DNA from: SAR202-VII-2 sp965263165
GTDB lineage: Bacteria > Chloroflexota > Dehalococcoidia > Lucifugimonadales > SAR202-VII-2
Length of the DNA: 64,000 nt
NCBI GenBank assembly: GCA_965263165.1
Contig: OZ253584.1
Span: 372,001-436,000 of the forward strand
Reading direction: 5' to 3'
Position 1 is the first letter of the stretch; each line of letters starts with the position of its first letter. The translations under genes and the position numbers were made by a program. The notes under the pieces were generated by a model, which ran no database searches, was not told the origin of the DNA, and saw only the letters and a list, made by a program, of their open reading frames with translations. Below, one piece after another: positions 36,018-44,478 of this stretch.

Positions 36018-38333
36018 CTACCCGCGCCTGCCCCGCTCGATTGCCCTCCAGACCTTCTCCGGCGTCAGCGGTATGTCTATGTGCCTCACGCCCTCTGAAG
36101 CCAGTGCATCGTGGACCGCGTTGGCAATCGCCGCCGGCGCCGCCACCGACGGCGCCTCACCGATGCCCCGCACGCCCAACGGGTTGCTCGCAGACGGCGT
36201 AGACACGGTGTCAACCACCAGCGCCGGAAGACCCGTCGCATACGGCGTCGCATAGTCCATGAAGCTGCCCGTCTGCACCTGCCCCTGATCGCTGTACAGC
36301 ATGGCCTCGCTCAGGGCCTGGCCAATGCCCTGCACAACTCCCCCCTGAATCTGGCCCTCCACCAGCATCGGGTTCATCAGTGGCCCGCTATCGTGGACGG
36401 CGATGTACCGCAGCAGAGAGATGTCGCCGGTTGTACGGTCCACCTCCACAATCGCCACGTGGGCAGCGAAGGACTGGGCGTTCTCCGACATCGTGTACTC
36501 GGTGTAGAAGTCCAGGCCCGGTTCCATGCCGGGAGGCAGGTCGTCCGAGCTTTCCGCCGCCTTTGCCACGTCCGCCAGCGACACTACTCTCGACTCATCT
36601 CCGGCATCGAACACGCCGCCGTCTCCCATCGCAACGGCTTCCCTTGGAACACCCAGGATGTGAGCGCCAATGCGGAGCACCTTATCGCGGGCGTCCTGAA
36701 GCGCAAGGTACGCCGCCGAGCCCGCCAGAATTAGGCTCCGGCTCCCGTAGGTGCCGCGGCCCCACGGCAGCATGTCGGTGTCCCCGTGAACAACCCGCAC
36801 CCGCTCCGGGGAAACGCCCAGCACTTCGGCGGCAATCTGGGCGAAGGCCGTCTCCAGTCCCTGGCCATGGGGTGAAGCCTCCGTCGCAATGACGACCTCC
36901 CCGGTCGCCTCGATGCGGACTCGAGCGTTGGTCTCCCGGCTCCTCCCCGCCCCGCCCGACCCGGCGGCCACCGTGGCCATCCCTACGCCGATGCGGCGCT
37001 CGTCGGTAGGCGGCTGTTGGTGCTGAACCTCCCGCCAGCGTTCGTAGTGCGCTAGCTCCAGCGCCCTTTCCAGCGCACGCTCGAAATTGCCGTCGTCGTA
37101 AATGGCGCCGGTGACGGTGCGATAGGGGAAGGCGGTGGATGGAATGAGGTTGCGACGCCTGACTTCCACCGGGTCCAGGTTCAGCGCACCAGCAACCAGA
37201 TCGATGAGGCGCTCCATGAAGAAGGCCGCTTCCGGCTGGCCTGCGCCCCTGTAGGGACCCACCGGCGGCATGTTGGTCACCACGCCTACGCCCTCCACGT
37301 CCATCGCCTGGATGTCGTAGGGGCCGGTGAGGCGGGCCACGGCATTATGCGGCGAAATGGCCGCGCCCGACAGACCGTACCCGCCAAGGTCAGCGTAGAT
37401 CATGCCGCGCAGTCCCAGAATCTTCCCCTCGTTGTTGAAGGCGGCGGCCAGGTCTCCCAGGTATCCCCTCCCATGGCAAGCCACCATATTCTCCCTGCGC
37501 TCTTCGATCCACCGCACGGGCCGTCCAAATGACCGGGCCAGAAAGGCCAGGGCCACTTCCTCCGGGAAAAGCTGGTGCTTCTGCCCAAACCCGCCCCCCA
37601 CCTCCGGCGCAACCACTCGGAAACTGTCCGCTGGCAATCCCATGACCTGCGCCAGGGAGTCCCTGATGGTGTGCGGGACCTGGGTGGAGGTCCAGAGGGT
37701 GATGCGATCATCCTCGGCGTCGTAGGCGGCCAGGACACCGCGCGTTTCCAGGGGCGCCGGATTGACCCTCGGAACCTCAAACCGCCCGCGGACCACCCCA
37801 TCGGCGTTGGCAAACGCAGCGTCAGCATCGCCGCCCTTCCCTTCGATGCGAAGCACGGCATTGGTGGCCGCGACCGGATGAACAGGAGCAGCGGCCTCCG
37901 CGGTCTCGATATCCAGCACCGGCGGCAGAGGCTCGTATTCGACCAGCACCTGGCTGGCGGCGTCCTCTGCCTGAGCGAGGCTCTCCCCCACAACGACGGC
38001 GACCGGTTGCCCCACATAGCAGACCTTGCCTTTCGCCAGTACGGGATGCTCGGTCCCGGGCAGTACCTCCGCCCCGGGCCGGCTCACAACCGGAATGTCC
38101 GTAACCAGGCCCTCCAGGTCTGCGGCGGTGAGCACGGCCAAGACACCGGGCATGGAAAGCGCCGCAGAAGGATCCACGCCGAGGAGCCGGGCATGGGTCT
38201 CCACGCTCCTCGCGACGATGGCGTGAACCATACCCGGCAACTCCATGTCTCCCACAAAGCTGCCCATGCCCCTCAGCAGATGGTCATCTTCAACGCGCTT
38301 CTCAGAGCGCCATGCAAAGCCGGTCTGCGCCAT
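36018..38333 (-). CDS. Xanthine dehydrogenase-family molybdopterin-binding subunit, copy 2
   Basis: A 771-residue large subunit of a molybdenum hydroxylase. Its marks are EVGGGFGQKHQLFPEE (molybdopterin-binding), ASPHGQGLETAFAQIAAEVL, and the C-terminal RGIGEAPSVAAPAAIANAV with the catalytic Glu in GIGE. GPYRGAGQPEAAFFMERLID is the conserved arginine/pyranopterin segment. The N-terminal hammerhead domain begins LLRGMGSFVGDMELPGM. An AGAGGTC ribosome binding site precedes the ATG. As for copy 1, no CoxS- or CoxM-type partner gene is adjacent, so it must share partners encoded elsewhere or work in a reduced form. Sequence divergence from copy 1 indicates different substrates. Confidence 0.92.
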   Translation of the reverse strand: MAQTGFAWRSEKRVEDDHLLRGMGSFVGDMELPGMVHAIVARSVETHARLLGVDPSAALSMPGVLAVLTAADLEGLVTDIPVVSRPGAEVLPGTEHPVLAKGKVCYVGQPVAVVVGESLAQAEDAASQVLVEYEPLPPVLDIETAEAAAPVHPVAATNAVLRIEGKGGDADAAFANADGVVRGRFEVPRVNPAPLETRGVLAAYDAEDDRITLWTSTQVPHTIRDSLAQVMGLPADSFRVVAPEVGGGFGQKHQLFPEEVALAFLARSFGRPVRWIEERRENMVACHGRGYLGDLAAAFNNEGKILGLRGMIYADLGGYGLSGAAISPHNAVARLTGPYDIQAMDVEGVGVVTNMPPVGPYRGAGQPEAAFFMERLIDLVAGALNLDPVEVRRRNLIPSTAFPYRTVTGAIYDDGNFERALERALELAHYERWREVQHQQPPTDERRIGVGMATVAAGSGGAGRSRETNARVRIEATGEVVIATEASPHGQGLETAFAQIAAEVLGVSPERVRVVHGDTDMLPWGRGTYGSRSLILAGSAAYLALQDARDKVLRIGAHILGVPREAVAMGDGGVFDAGDESRVVSLADVAKAAESSDDLPPGMEPGLDFYTEYTMSENAQSFAAHVAIVEVDRTTGDISLLRYIAVHDSGPLMNPMLVEGQIQGGVVQGIGQALSEAMLYSDQGQVQTGSFMDYATPYATGLPALVVDTVSTPSASNPLGVRGIGEAPSVAAPAAIANAVHDALASEGVRHIDIPLTPEKVWRAIERGRRG

Positions 38334-38521
38334 ATACGACCTCTGGACTCGTGGAGTTGGCTACGGAGAACGCCATATTTGAGTGTTCGGGGCCTCTTGC
38401 CGAATCATAGCTTGCACAGCGCGCGGGCGGAAGTGGGAGGGTGAGTAGAACTATCGCACGACAATGGGGCGGTGAAGGAATGGAGCGGATGACGGCTGGG
38501 GCGCGGGGCGAATGGGCGGCT

Positions 38522-38550
38522 TTGACGACTCCTCTCCACTCCCCTACACT
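38522..38550 (+). promoter_or_regulatory. Sigma-70-type promoter for the 145-residue unknown gene
   Basis: TTGACG (38522-38527) is followed after 17 bases by TACACT (38545-38550). Each box deviates from consensus by one or two bases. It lies 80 bases before the start codon at 38630 and is the only good promoter seen in the divergent gap. Confidence 0.5.
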
Positions 38551-38629
38551 GATGAGCCAAGACCAAGACCGGCTGGCCGCGCCCAAGGTTTGGGAGCGGC
38601 CGCGGAATCCCAACCAGGGAGAGAGCGGT

Positions 38630-39067
38630 ATGACCCAGGATGCAGATAAGCCCGTTGGCTGGAGCGGCAGCGCCTACTTCACCCTGGACGACTTGGCGGC
38701 CATGCAGCCCGGTCTGGCTCGTATCATGCCCGAGGTAGGGCAGCGGTACTGGAAGCTCTATTACGCCGCCGCCGCGGCCAACTGGCCAATGGCAAAGTTC
38801 CAGTTGGGCGAGATCGAGGAGCTGATGGAGTTTGGGATGATCACCCGGCCCAAATACGCAGACGACCTCGAGACCTTCGTGCGTCAGGATATGCGGGCCA
38901 TGAAGAACGCCATCGAGAGCAAGGACTGGGAGAGCTTCGATGCGGCGTACCAACAGGGCATCAAGAACGCCAACGACTACCACAAGTCCAACAACAAAGG
39001 GATGATCGTCTGGAAGCTGCCCGGCGAGCCGCCCCCGGACTTGGACCTCACGCCGGTCGAGGAATAG
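38630..39067 (+). CDS. Small helical protein of unknown function
   Basis: 145 residues from the ATG at 38630, preceded by GGGAGAG. The protein has no signal peptide and no CxxCH haem site. It looks all-helical with conserved-looking aromatic residues (YWKLYYAAAAANWPMAKFQL, then IEELMEFGMITRPKYADDLE, and KDWESFDAAYQQGIKNANDY). The pattern of a four-helix bundle with regularly spaced Trp/Tyr recalls cytochrome c' or related sensor folds but without the haem-binding residues. I do not recognise the family. It lies between the molybdenum hydroxylase and the DNA methyltransferase genes and has its own promoter, so it is probably an independent unit. Confidence 0.75.
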   Translation: MTQDADKPVGWSGSAYFTLDDLAAMQPGLARIMPEVGQRYWKLYYAAAAANWPMAKFQLGEIEELMEFGMITRPKYADDLETFVRQDMRAMKNAIESKDWESFDAAYQQGIKNANDYHKSNNKGMIVWKLPGEPPPDLDLTPVEE

Positions 39068-39140
39068 CGCGGGCGCCCCTGCCGCACAGTCCTTTCAGTT
39101 CTGAGCTTTTCGATCCACAGGGCGGTCCGGCGGAGCGCCT

Positions 39141-40109
39141 ATGGCAGCCTTCGGCGCCGAGCCAGCCGCGCCGACAACGACGCCTTTCCACTCAATGGTC
39201 AAGAAACGACGGACCGGGACAAAAACCACCGCCTTCGGGTCGCCGGGCCGTTTCGCGCACGACTCCTCCGCTTTCTACGCCAGCCGGCTCTACCACGGCC
39301 TGCCCACCGAGCAGCAGGTCCCCTACGAGGAAACGCCGCTCCCCCCTGACGCCGTCAATCGCATCTTCCGCAAGTCCAGCGACACCATGGACGACCTGCC
39401 GGACCGCAGCGTCCACCTCATGGTCACCTCGCCGCCGTACAACGTGGGGAAGGCCTATGACGAGGATTTGACTCTAGGGGAATATCGCCAGTTCCTAAAA
39501 CGGGTCATGGCCGAGGCGCACCGCGTGCTTGTGCCGGGTGGACGGGTCTGCTTCAACCTGGCTAACCTGGGCCGCCGCCCGTACCTGCCGCTCCATGCGT
39601 TCATCATCCAGGACCTTCTGGACTTGGGTTTCCTGATGCGGGGGGAGATCATCTGGGACAAGGGCGCCAGCGCCAGCTCGTCGACGGCCTGGGGCACCTG
39701 GCAGTCGCCGGCCAACCCCACGTTGCGGGATGCGCACGAATACATCCTCGTGCTGTCTAAGGACGCGTTTGGGAGGCCTCCGCAGGACGGACGCCAGCCC
39801 ACCATCACTTCCGAAGAGTTTCTGGAACTAACGAGAAGCGTGTGGCGGTTCCCGGCCGAGCCTGCTCGCAAGGTGGGGCACCCGGCGCCGTTTCCCGTCG
39901 AGCTGCCCCATCGCTGCATCCAGCTTTACACGTACAGCGAAGAGGTTGTCCTGGACCCGTTCATGGGCAGCGGCTCCACCGCCCTCGCGGCCGTCAAAGC
40001 GGGCCGGCGATTCGTCGGGTATGAGTTGGACGCATCGTATTGCACGCTGGCCGAAGGCAGGATACAGGCGGCGCTCGATGCGAAGAGGCAAGACGCCGAT
40101 GGCGCCTAG
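39141..40109 (+). CDS. Site-specific DNA methyltransferase (N4-cytosine/N6-adenine type), orphan
   Basis: A 322-residue DNA methyltransferase. The catalytic motif is TSPPYNVG (residues 96-103) and the S-adenosylmethionine-binding motif DPFMGSGST (272-280) lies after it, so the motif order is that of the beta class. SPPY is most frequent in N4-cytosine enzymes but also occurs in N6-adenine enzymes. WDKGASASSSTAWGTWQSP in the middle is common in N4-cytosine methyltransferases near the target-recognition region. No restriction endonuclease gene is nearby, so it may have a regulatory or protective role. A start at 39195 is possible but the first ATG has the better GGAG site. The IS element begins 90 bases downstream. 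Confidence 0.88.
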   Translation: MAAFGAEPAAPTTTPFHSMVKKRRTGTKTTAFGSPGRFAHDSSAFYASRLYHGLPTEQQVPYEETPLPPDAVNRIFRKSSDTMDDLPDRSVHLMVTSPPYNVGKAYDEDLTLGEYRQFLKRVMAEAHRVLVPGGRVCFNLANLGRRPYLPLHAFIIQDLLDLGFLMRGEIIWDKGASASSSTAWGTWQSPANPTLRDAHEYILVLSKDAFGRPPQDGRQPTITSEEFLELTRSVWRFPAEPARKVGHPAPFPVELPHRCIQLYTYSEEVVLDPFMGSGSTALAAVKAGRRFVGYELDASYCTLAEGRIQAALDAKRQDADGA

Positions 40110-40198
40110 CTGAAGACCCCATTAGAGTTAGGGAATCTCTGAACAAGCTGTAACCGACCCACTGCGATTCGAGCGCGTGCCAAGGGGTTCCCCCAGTT

Positions 40199-41389
40199 GG
40201 AGACCTTTGCGTAACTAAGGCAGGTGGGGCGAGAATGTAGCCATCCGAGGAAGTCCGGAGAGTACAGATGCATCGTCAGATGGGTCAGACGTCACTAGCA
40301 GAATCGCTGTTGCCGCAGTCGCTTGGAAGAAACGAGCGTCTGGAGCGAATCGGCGAGGAGGTGGACTGGGAACGATTCGCCTTTCTGGTGGGGGGAGTCT
40401 ACTCGGCCGATGAAGGGAGACCCAGTTATCCTCCGTTGATGATGGTCAAGGTACTGCTGCTGGAGCAGTGGTACAACCTGTCTGACCCGCAGATGGAAGA
40501 GGCACTCGGAGACCGCATATCGTTCCGTCGCTTTGTGGGGCTTGGGCTTCAGGACGAGACCCCTGACTACTCGACGATCAGCCGCTTTCGGACCGAGCTG
40601 GTCAAGCATGGGCTGAGTGAGGAGCTTTTCAAGGAGCTGGAAGTCCAACTGGACAAGCGCGGACTGGTATTGAAGGAGGGGACGTTGATGGACGCCACGC
40701 TGGTAGAGGCCCAAGTGCGTCGTCCACCCCTCGCTGCGGGACGTGGCGCCAAGAGTGCTACCGACCCCGATGCTGACTGGACGCGCCACCGTGGGAGTCG
40801 GGCGCACTTCGGCTACAAGGTGCATCTGGGTGTGGATGCAGGGACGGGGCTGGTGCGCAAGGGGATGCTGACGCCGGCCAAGGTCTATGAGAGCGAGGTG
40901 GCCGATGCGCTGGTGAGCGGTGACGAGGTGGCGGTGTACGGTGACCGCGCCTATGAGTCCAACAGGCGGCGTCGGTGGCTCACGTCTCATGGGATCAACG
41001 ATCGGATCATGCACCGTTCCCACAAGCATCAACCGGAGTTACCGCATTGGCAGAAGCGACGCAACGCGTTGATACGTCCGCGGCGGGCGTTGGTGGAGAA
41101 GGTCTTCGGCACCCTCAAGCGCAGCTACGGCTATAGCCGTGTCCGCTACCGGGGTTTGGGACGCAACGCCGTGGAGATGTGGTTCAAGCTGATGGCCTAC
41201 AACTTGCGGAGGATGACCAAGTTGGCTGATTGCGCTGCCTGAACCACTGTGTAGGAGCAGTCCCGGGGGAGCCGCCACACCGGGACGCGCAGTGGGTGGC
41301 CTGAACCGCCCTGGATGCGGTTCCGTGAACTTCTTTTCCGTGCTGGCGGACCAATCGAAGGCTACACCCAGAGTTGCTCAAAGGTCTCC
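40199..41389 (+). mobile_element. IS5-family insertion sequence, copy A
   Basis: A complete 1191-bp element with terminal inverted repeats GGAGACCTTTGCGTAACT (left) and GGAGACCTTTGAGCAACT (right end read inward), 16 of 18 matching. AGTT occurs on both sides (40195-40198 and 41390-41393) as a 4-bp target duplication. The empty site would read CCCCCAGTTGGGGG, so the element landed in the loop of a C5/G5 palindrome. It holds one transposase gene. Copy B at 52080-53270 is inverted and differs at only a few bases. Confidence 0.93.
40268..41242 (+). CDS. IS5-family transposase, copy A
   Basis: A 324-residue DDE transposase. The N-terminal DUF772/InsH-type domain includes YPPLMMVKVLLLEQWYNLSD and DYSTISRFRTEL. 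The catalytic residues are visible as Asp in LMDATLVEA, Asp in VYGDRAYES, and Glu in RRALVEKVFGTLKRSYGY (the Y-R-E-K signature region). The gene is intact and nearly fills the element, so the copy is probably active. The protein differs from copy B at two residues only (PSYPP against PNYPP, and GRNAVEM against GRNALEM). Confidence 0.95.
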   Translation: MHRQMGQTSLAESLLPQSLGRNERLERIGEEVDWERFAFLVGGVYSADEGRPSYPPLMMVKVLLLEQWYNLSDPQMEEALGDRISFRRFVGLGLQDETPDYSTISRFRTELVKHGLSEELFKELEVQLDKRGLVLKEGTLMDATLVEAQVRRPPLAAGRGAKSATDPDADWTRHRGSRAHFGYKVHLGVDAGTGLVRKGMLTPAKVYESEVADALVSGDEVAVYGDRAYESNRRRRWLTSHGINDRIMHRSHKHQPELPHWQKRRNALIRPRRALVEKVFGTLKRSYGYSRVRYRGLGRNAVEMWFKLMAYNLRRMTKLADCAA

Positions 41390-42675
41390 AGTTGGGGGAG
41401 GAAGGGGGGGCTTGGTGGCGGACGCCGCTGTCCCGCTTGGCGCGTCCAGACCCCATCCCAACCTGCCCCGACTCTATGGGGAATCCCCCGTCCCTGCCCC
41501 GCACTCCGGGGGAAGGTCCAGTCTTTGATTGTATTTCCGTTACGCGTATCAGCCGGATTTCGGGGTTTGCAGGCACGGAGCCGCCACAGAGGCGCAACAA
41601 AGGCGCAATGAAGTCATAAGAGAGTTGTAAAGAACCGTCGTGATGTCGTAGCGAATCGTCATGAACTGTGGCGGAGCCTTACACCTCCAACGAGCTTGTC
41701 TCGAAACGGCATTCGATCTGGTCCAATCCTTCCTCGGACGGTCTTGCCCCTTGGGGTGTTCCCTCAGCGCCCCTGCCACAGGGGGATTCTCTATGGTTAG
41801 CCCCCAGTGCTCATGTATGCGGCAGGCTCCGAGGAAGAGAAGCAGGTCGGGGGCCCACTTCATGGGAATATCATAGCACAATAGTTCGTATTTTGCAATG
41901 GGGCGGCGCCGGCTTGTTCAGAGCATCCTTAGCGTCCGTCCCTTCCCCCGGCTACCGAGCCCCCTTGCGCAACCCTCGGCGCTCCCCGCGCACCGCCCTG
42001 TTCACCCCCGTCCCTGCCCCTTGCTCGTTGGCAGCCTAGGAATCGTTCCCCTTTGTAATGCAGCAAGGTCAGGATGCGCTCCCTCTCCGTCCCTCCAAGC
42101 AGGGTGCAGGGGGCGCAGCCCCCGCCGGGGGTGCAGGGGGAGTCCCCCTGCACCCAAAACCGTTGGAGGGTGGGCTCGGTGGGACAACGGCACCCGCCAC
42201 CATATGCCTCCTCCCTCTTGCAGAATAAGGATATTTGTGCTAGAGTAGCGTCAACCAGTGGGCCGCCGGCCCACACCTTCTTTGAGCCGGGGTGCCGCGA
42301 GTTGCAGGGTATAGGGTATATGGAAGGCGGAAAAGCAGATGGTCAAGCAGTGGCCTGGCGGCCCACTCCTTGTATGATGCAAGGTCCCGGCTGCGCGACG
42401 GCTACGTCCCGGCTACGGGACACCTCGCTTCGGGGGCCGGTTGGAAAGTGGACAAAGGCGTCGCGGACCGTGCCGGAGGCGAAGGATTAGCCGTGCCGCT
42501 GGCGCCGCTCCTTCACTGGCAGTCACGCCTTTACGCACAAACGGGCCTCCGCAGCGGCGTCACGGATAACCGGCGCCACCGGCTCCCGTCCCTGCCCCCG
42601 TACTCGAGAGAAGGTTAGGAAGCGCCCCCGAGTGGTGAGGCGCCCCCGGCGTGGGCCAGCCCCTACGAGGGATGC
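41390..42675. other. Gene-free region rich in GC palindromes
   Basis: About 1.3 kb without a convincing gene. It holds several strong inverted repeats: C/G-run palindromes at 41462-41483 and 41491-41516 (REP-like), a perfect 12-bp stem with a 3-base loop at 42129-42155 whose left arm is repeated at 42102-42113, GTGGGCC-GCC-GGCCCAC at 42258-42274, and a REP-like unit ending in GGTTAGGA at 42590-42620. Frames through 42300-42600 lack ribosome binding sites and known motifs. It looks like a landing zone for repeats beside the IS. Confidence 0.6.
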
Positions 42676-42708
42676 CTAGTGCTCATGTTCGTGATCATGC
42701 CCCGGACC

Positions 42709-42726
42709 CGGGGCGTCGGCGCCCCG
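42709..42726 (-). other. Perfect hairpin abutting the UGA stop of the 46-codon gene
   Basis: On the minus strand the UGA at 42729-42727 is followed at once by CGGGGCG-CCGA-CGCCCCG, a perfect 7-bp GC stem with a 4-base loop. No T-run follows. It could be a weak terminator. Its position directly 3' of UGA is also that of a bacterial SECIS element, and the frame continues past it to a His-rich end. The bases do not show which explanation holds. Confidence 0.6.
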
Positions 42727-42867
42727 TCAGCACCCAGCCTGGCCGTGGTTGCCGCAGCACCACCGCAACCGGGTTGCCTTGATAAGATTATTCTTCACGA
42801 CCAGCCTGGCCTTTGCTAGGAAAGGCTCCTGACCAAGCAGATTCAACAAAAACTGTTTCACCGCCAT
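42727..42867 (-). CDS. 46-residue Cys/His-containing small protein
   Basis: A short gene read by hand: ATG at 42867 with AAAGGA directly upstream, 46 codons, UGA at 42729-42727. The N-terminal half is an amphipathic, positively charged helix (MAVKQFLLNLLGQEPFLAKA). The C-terminus is WCCGNHGQAGC, a likely metal-binding cluster of three Cys and one His. After the UGA the same frame continues RGADAPGPGHDHEHEH to a TAG at 42676-42678, again metal-ligand-like. The gene follows the acyl-CoA ligase by 30 bases on the same strand and is probably the last gene of that operon. I cannot name a family. Selenocysteine readthrough, a nonsense mutation or chance are all possible for the extension. Confidence 0.55.
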   Translation of the reverse strand: MAVKQFLLNLLGQEPFLAKARLVVKNNLIKATRLRWCCGNHGQAGC

Positions 42868-42897
42868 GTCCTTTCCGAAGTCTCCTAACCGGAGATA

Positions 42898-44478
42898 CTA
42901 GGCATTGGTTGGGCCACCGTACTCTTCTCGGAGGACCCGCTTCAATACCTTGCCCATAGGATTGCGCGGCAACTCCGCCACGAAAATAACCGACTCTGGC
43001 CTCTTGAAGCTGGCGCAACGCTCGCGGCAGTGGTCTATCAGCTCCTGAGCCGAGCATGCGACGCCATTCCTGGCAACAACGATAGCCCGTACAACCTCGC
43101 CCCATTCTTCGTCGGGCACTCCGATCACCGCGGCTTCATCCACAGCAGCGTGGGACATCAAGACCTGCTCCACCTCTTCCGGGGAGATGGCCTCTCCTCC
43201 GCGCTTGATGACATCCTTGGCCCGCCCAGCCAGGAAGATATATCCTTCTTCGTCCCAGTAGCCAAGGTCGCCCGTATGGAGCCAGCCGCTGCGCATGGCC
43301 TGCCGCGTCGCCTCCTCCCTTTGCCAATACCCCTTCATCAGCCGCGGCCCCCTGGCCACGATCTCTCCAACCTCGCCGACGGGCATCACCTCGCCATCCT
43401 CGTCCACAATGCGGACTTCGACATCGCTCAGCGGTTTGCCAATGGAACTCAGCCTGCGGAGCTTGCGCTCGATTTCCTCGCCGCTGCCTTCCAGCGCGTG
43501 ATCTTCCGGCGGAAGCATGGTGATGGTGGAGGCTGTTTCCGTCTGGCCGAAGGCATTGATGAACCGGACGCCGGGGAATTCCCGTATGGCCCGTTCGATG
43601 ACTCCCAGCGGCATGGGCGCGGCCCCATAGGTAATGACCTCCAAGCTGGACAGGTCATGCCTGCCAAACTCCGGGGCTTCCATCAGGTGCTTCAGCATGG
43701 TGGGGACCATCATGGCCCTCGACGCCCGTTCTTGCTCCACCAGCCTCATCCACTCCACCGGCTCAAACTGGCGTTGCACGATGAGCGTCCGGCCCCCGTA
43801 GACCGCCGACAACGCCGCCTGCATCCCAGCGATGTGGTACAGCGGCGCCGTCAGGATGTCTCGCTCCTCCAGGCCGGGATCGGCGGGGGAGACGTTCTCC
43901 AGGATGTAGGAGGCAAAGCTCTCGTGTGTCAGCATGACGGCCTTTGGGGCCCCTGTGGTCCCGGCCGTGTACATGAGGACCGCAACGTCATCGTCGTCAG
44001 CCAAGGGGAGGCGGTCGTCGTCCTGGGGAGCCTGGGCCAGCAGGTCGCGGTATGACAGCCACCCTTCAACAACCGGGCCATCGTCGATAGCAACGCGGGC
44101 AACACCGGTCAGGGCGCCGTCCACCTCCTTCAGAGCCTCTTCCACCAGCGCAGCGTAGCGCCCCCCGGCCAGCACCACGCGAGGCCCGGAGTCCCCGAGC
44201 ATGTGGGCAAGCTCCTCGGTGCGGGCGCGGAAGTTCAGGGGAACGTACAGGGCATCCAGAAACGCCGCGGCAAAGTGGGCCTCGACAAGCTCGTTGCAGT
44301 TGACCTGCATCGCGGCGATGCGGTCGCCTGGCTGAACGCCGAGGGCGGCGAAGGAATTGGCAAGGCGGTGGACCCTCTGGGAAAGGGCCTCGTAGGTGAG
44401 ACGCCGGCCATCGAAAACAATTGCTTCGCGATCGGGGACGATGGCGGTGGCGATGGCCAGAAACTCGCTGGTGTTCAT
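42898..44478 (-). CDS. AMP-dependent acyl-CoA synthetase/ligase
   Basis: A 526-residue ANL-superfamily ligase that activates a carboxylic acid to its CoA thioester with ATP. The P-loop is YTAGTTGAPKAVMLTH (near residue 170), the A5 region is NAFGQTETAS, the A7 hinge region is GWLHTGDLGYWDEEGYIFLAGR, and the A10 lysine lies in NPMGKVLKRVLRE. The length is standard for medium- or long-chain and aromatic acyl-CoA ligases. Its start overlaps the stop of the B12-binding gene by four bases, so the two are translated together. With acyl-CoA dehydrogenase and mutase subunits upstream it belongs to an acid degradation operon. The substrate is not evident. Confidence 0.92.
   Translation of the reverse strand: MNTSEFLAIATAIVPDREAIVFDGRRLTYEALSQRVHRLANSFAALGVQPGDRIAAMQVNCNELVEAHFAAAFLDALYVPLNFRARTEELAHMLGDSGPRVVLAGGRYAALVEEALKEVDGALTGVARVAIDDGPVVEGWLSYRDLLAQAPQDDDRLPLADDDDVAVLMYTAGTTGAPKAVMLTHESFASYILENVSPADPGLEERDILTAPLYHIAGMQAALSAVYGGRTLIVQRQFEPVEWMRLVEQERASRAMMVPTMLKHLMEAPEFGRHDLSSLEVITYGAAPMPLGVIERAIREFPGVRFINAFGQTETASTITMLPPEDHALEGSGEEIERKLRRLSSIGKPLSDVEVRIVDEDGEVMPVGEVGEIVARGPRLMKGYWQREEATRQAMRSGWLHTGDLGYWDEEGYIFLAGRAKDVIKRGGEAISPEEVEQVLMSHAAVDEAAVIGVPDEEWGEVVRAIVVARNGVACSAQELIDHCRERCASFKRPESVIFVAELPRNPMGKVLKRVLREEYGGPTNA

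Noticed and set aside
42102..42155. CRISPR-like repeats
   Set aside because: There are only two copies of a 12-base arm with palindromic spacers of a few bases. No spacer array of normal length and no cas genes are present.
42218..42246. A promoter-like pair TTGCAG and TAGAGT
   Set aside because: Spacing is 17 bases but no gene follows on that strand, and the surrounding DNA is repeat-rich.
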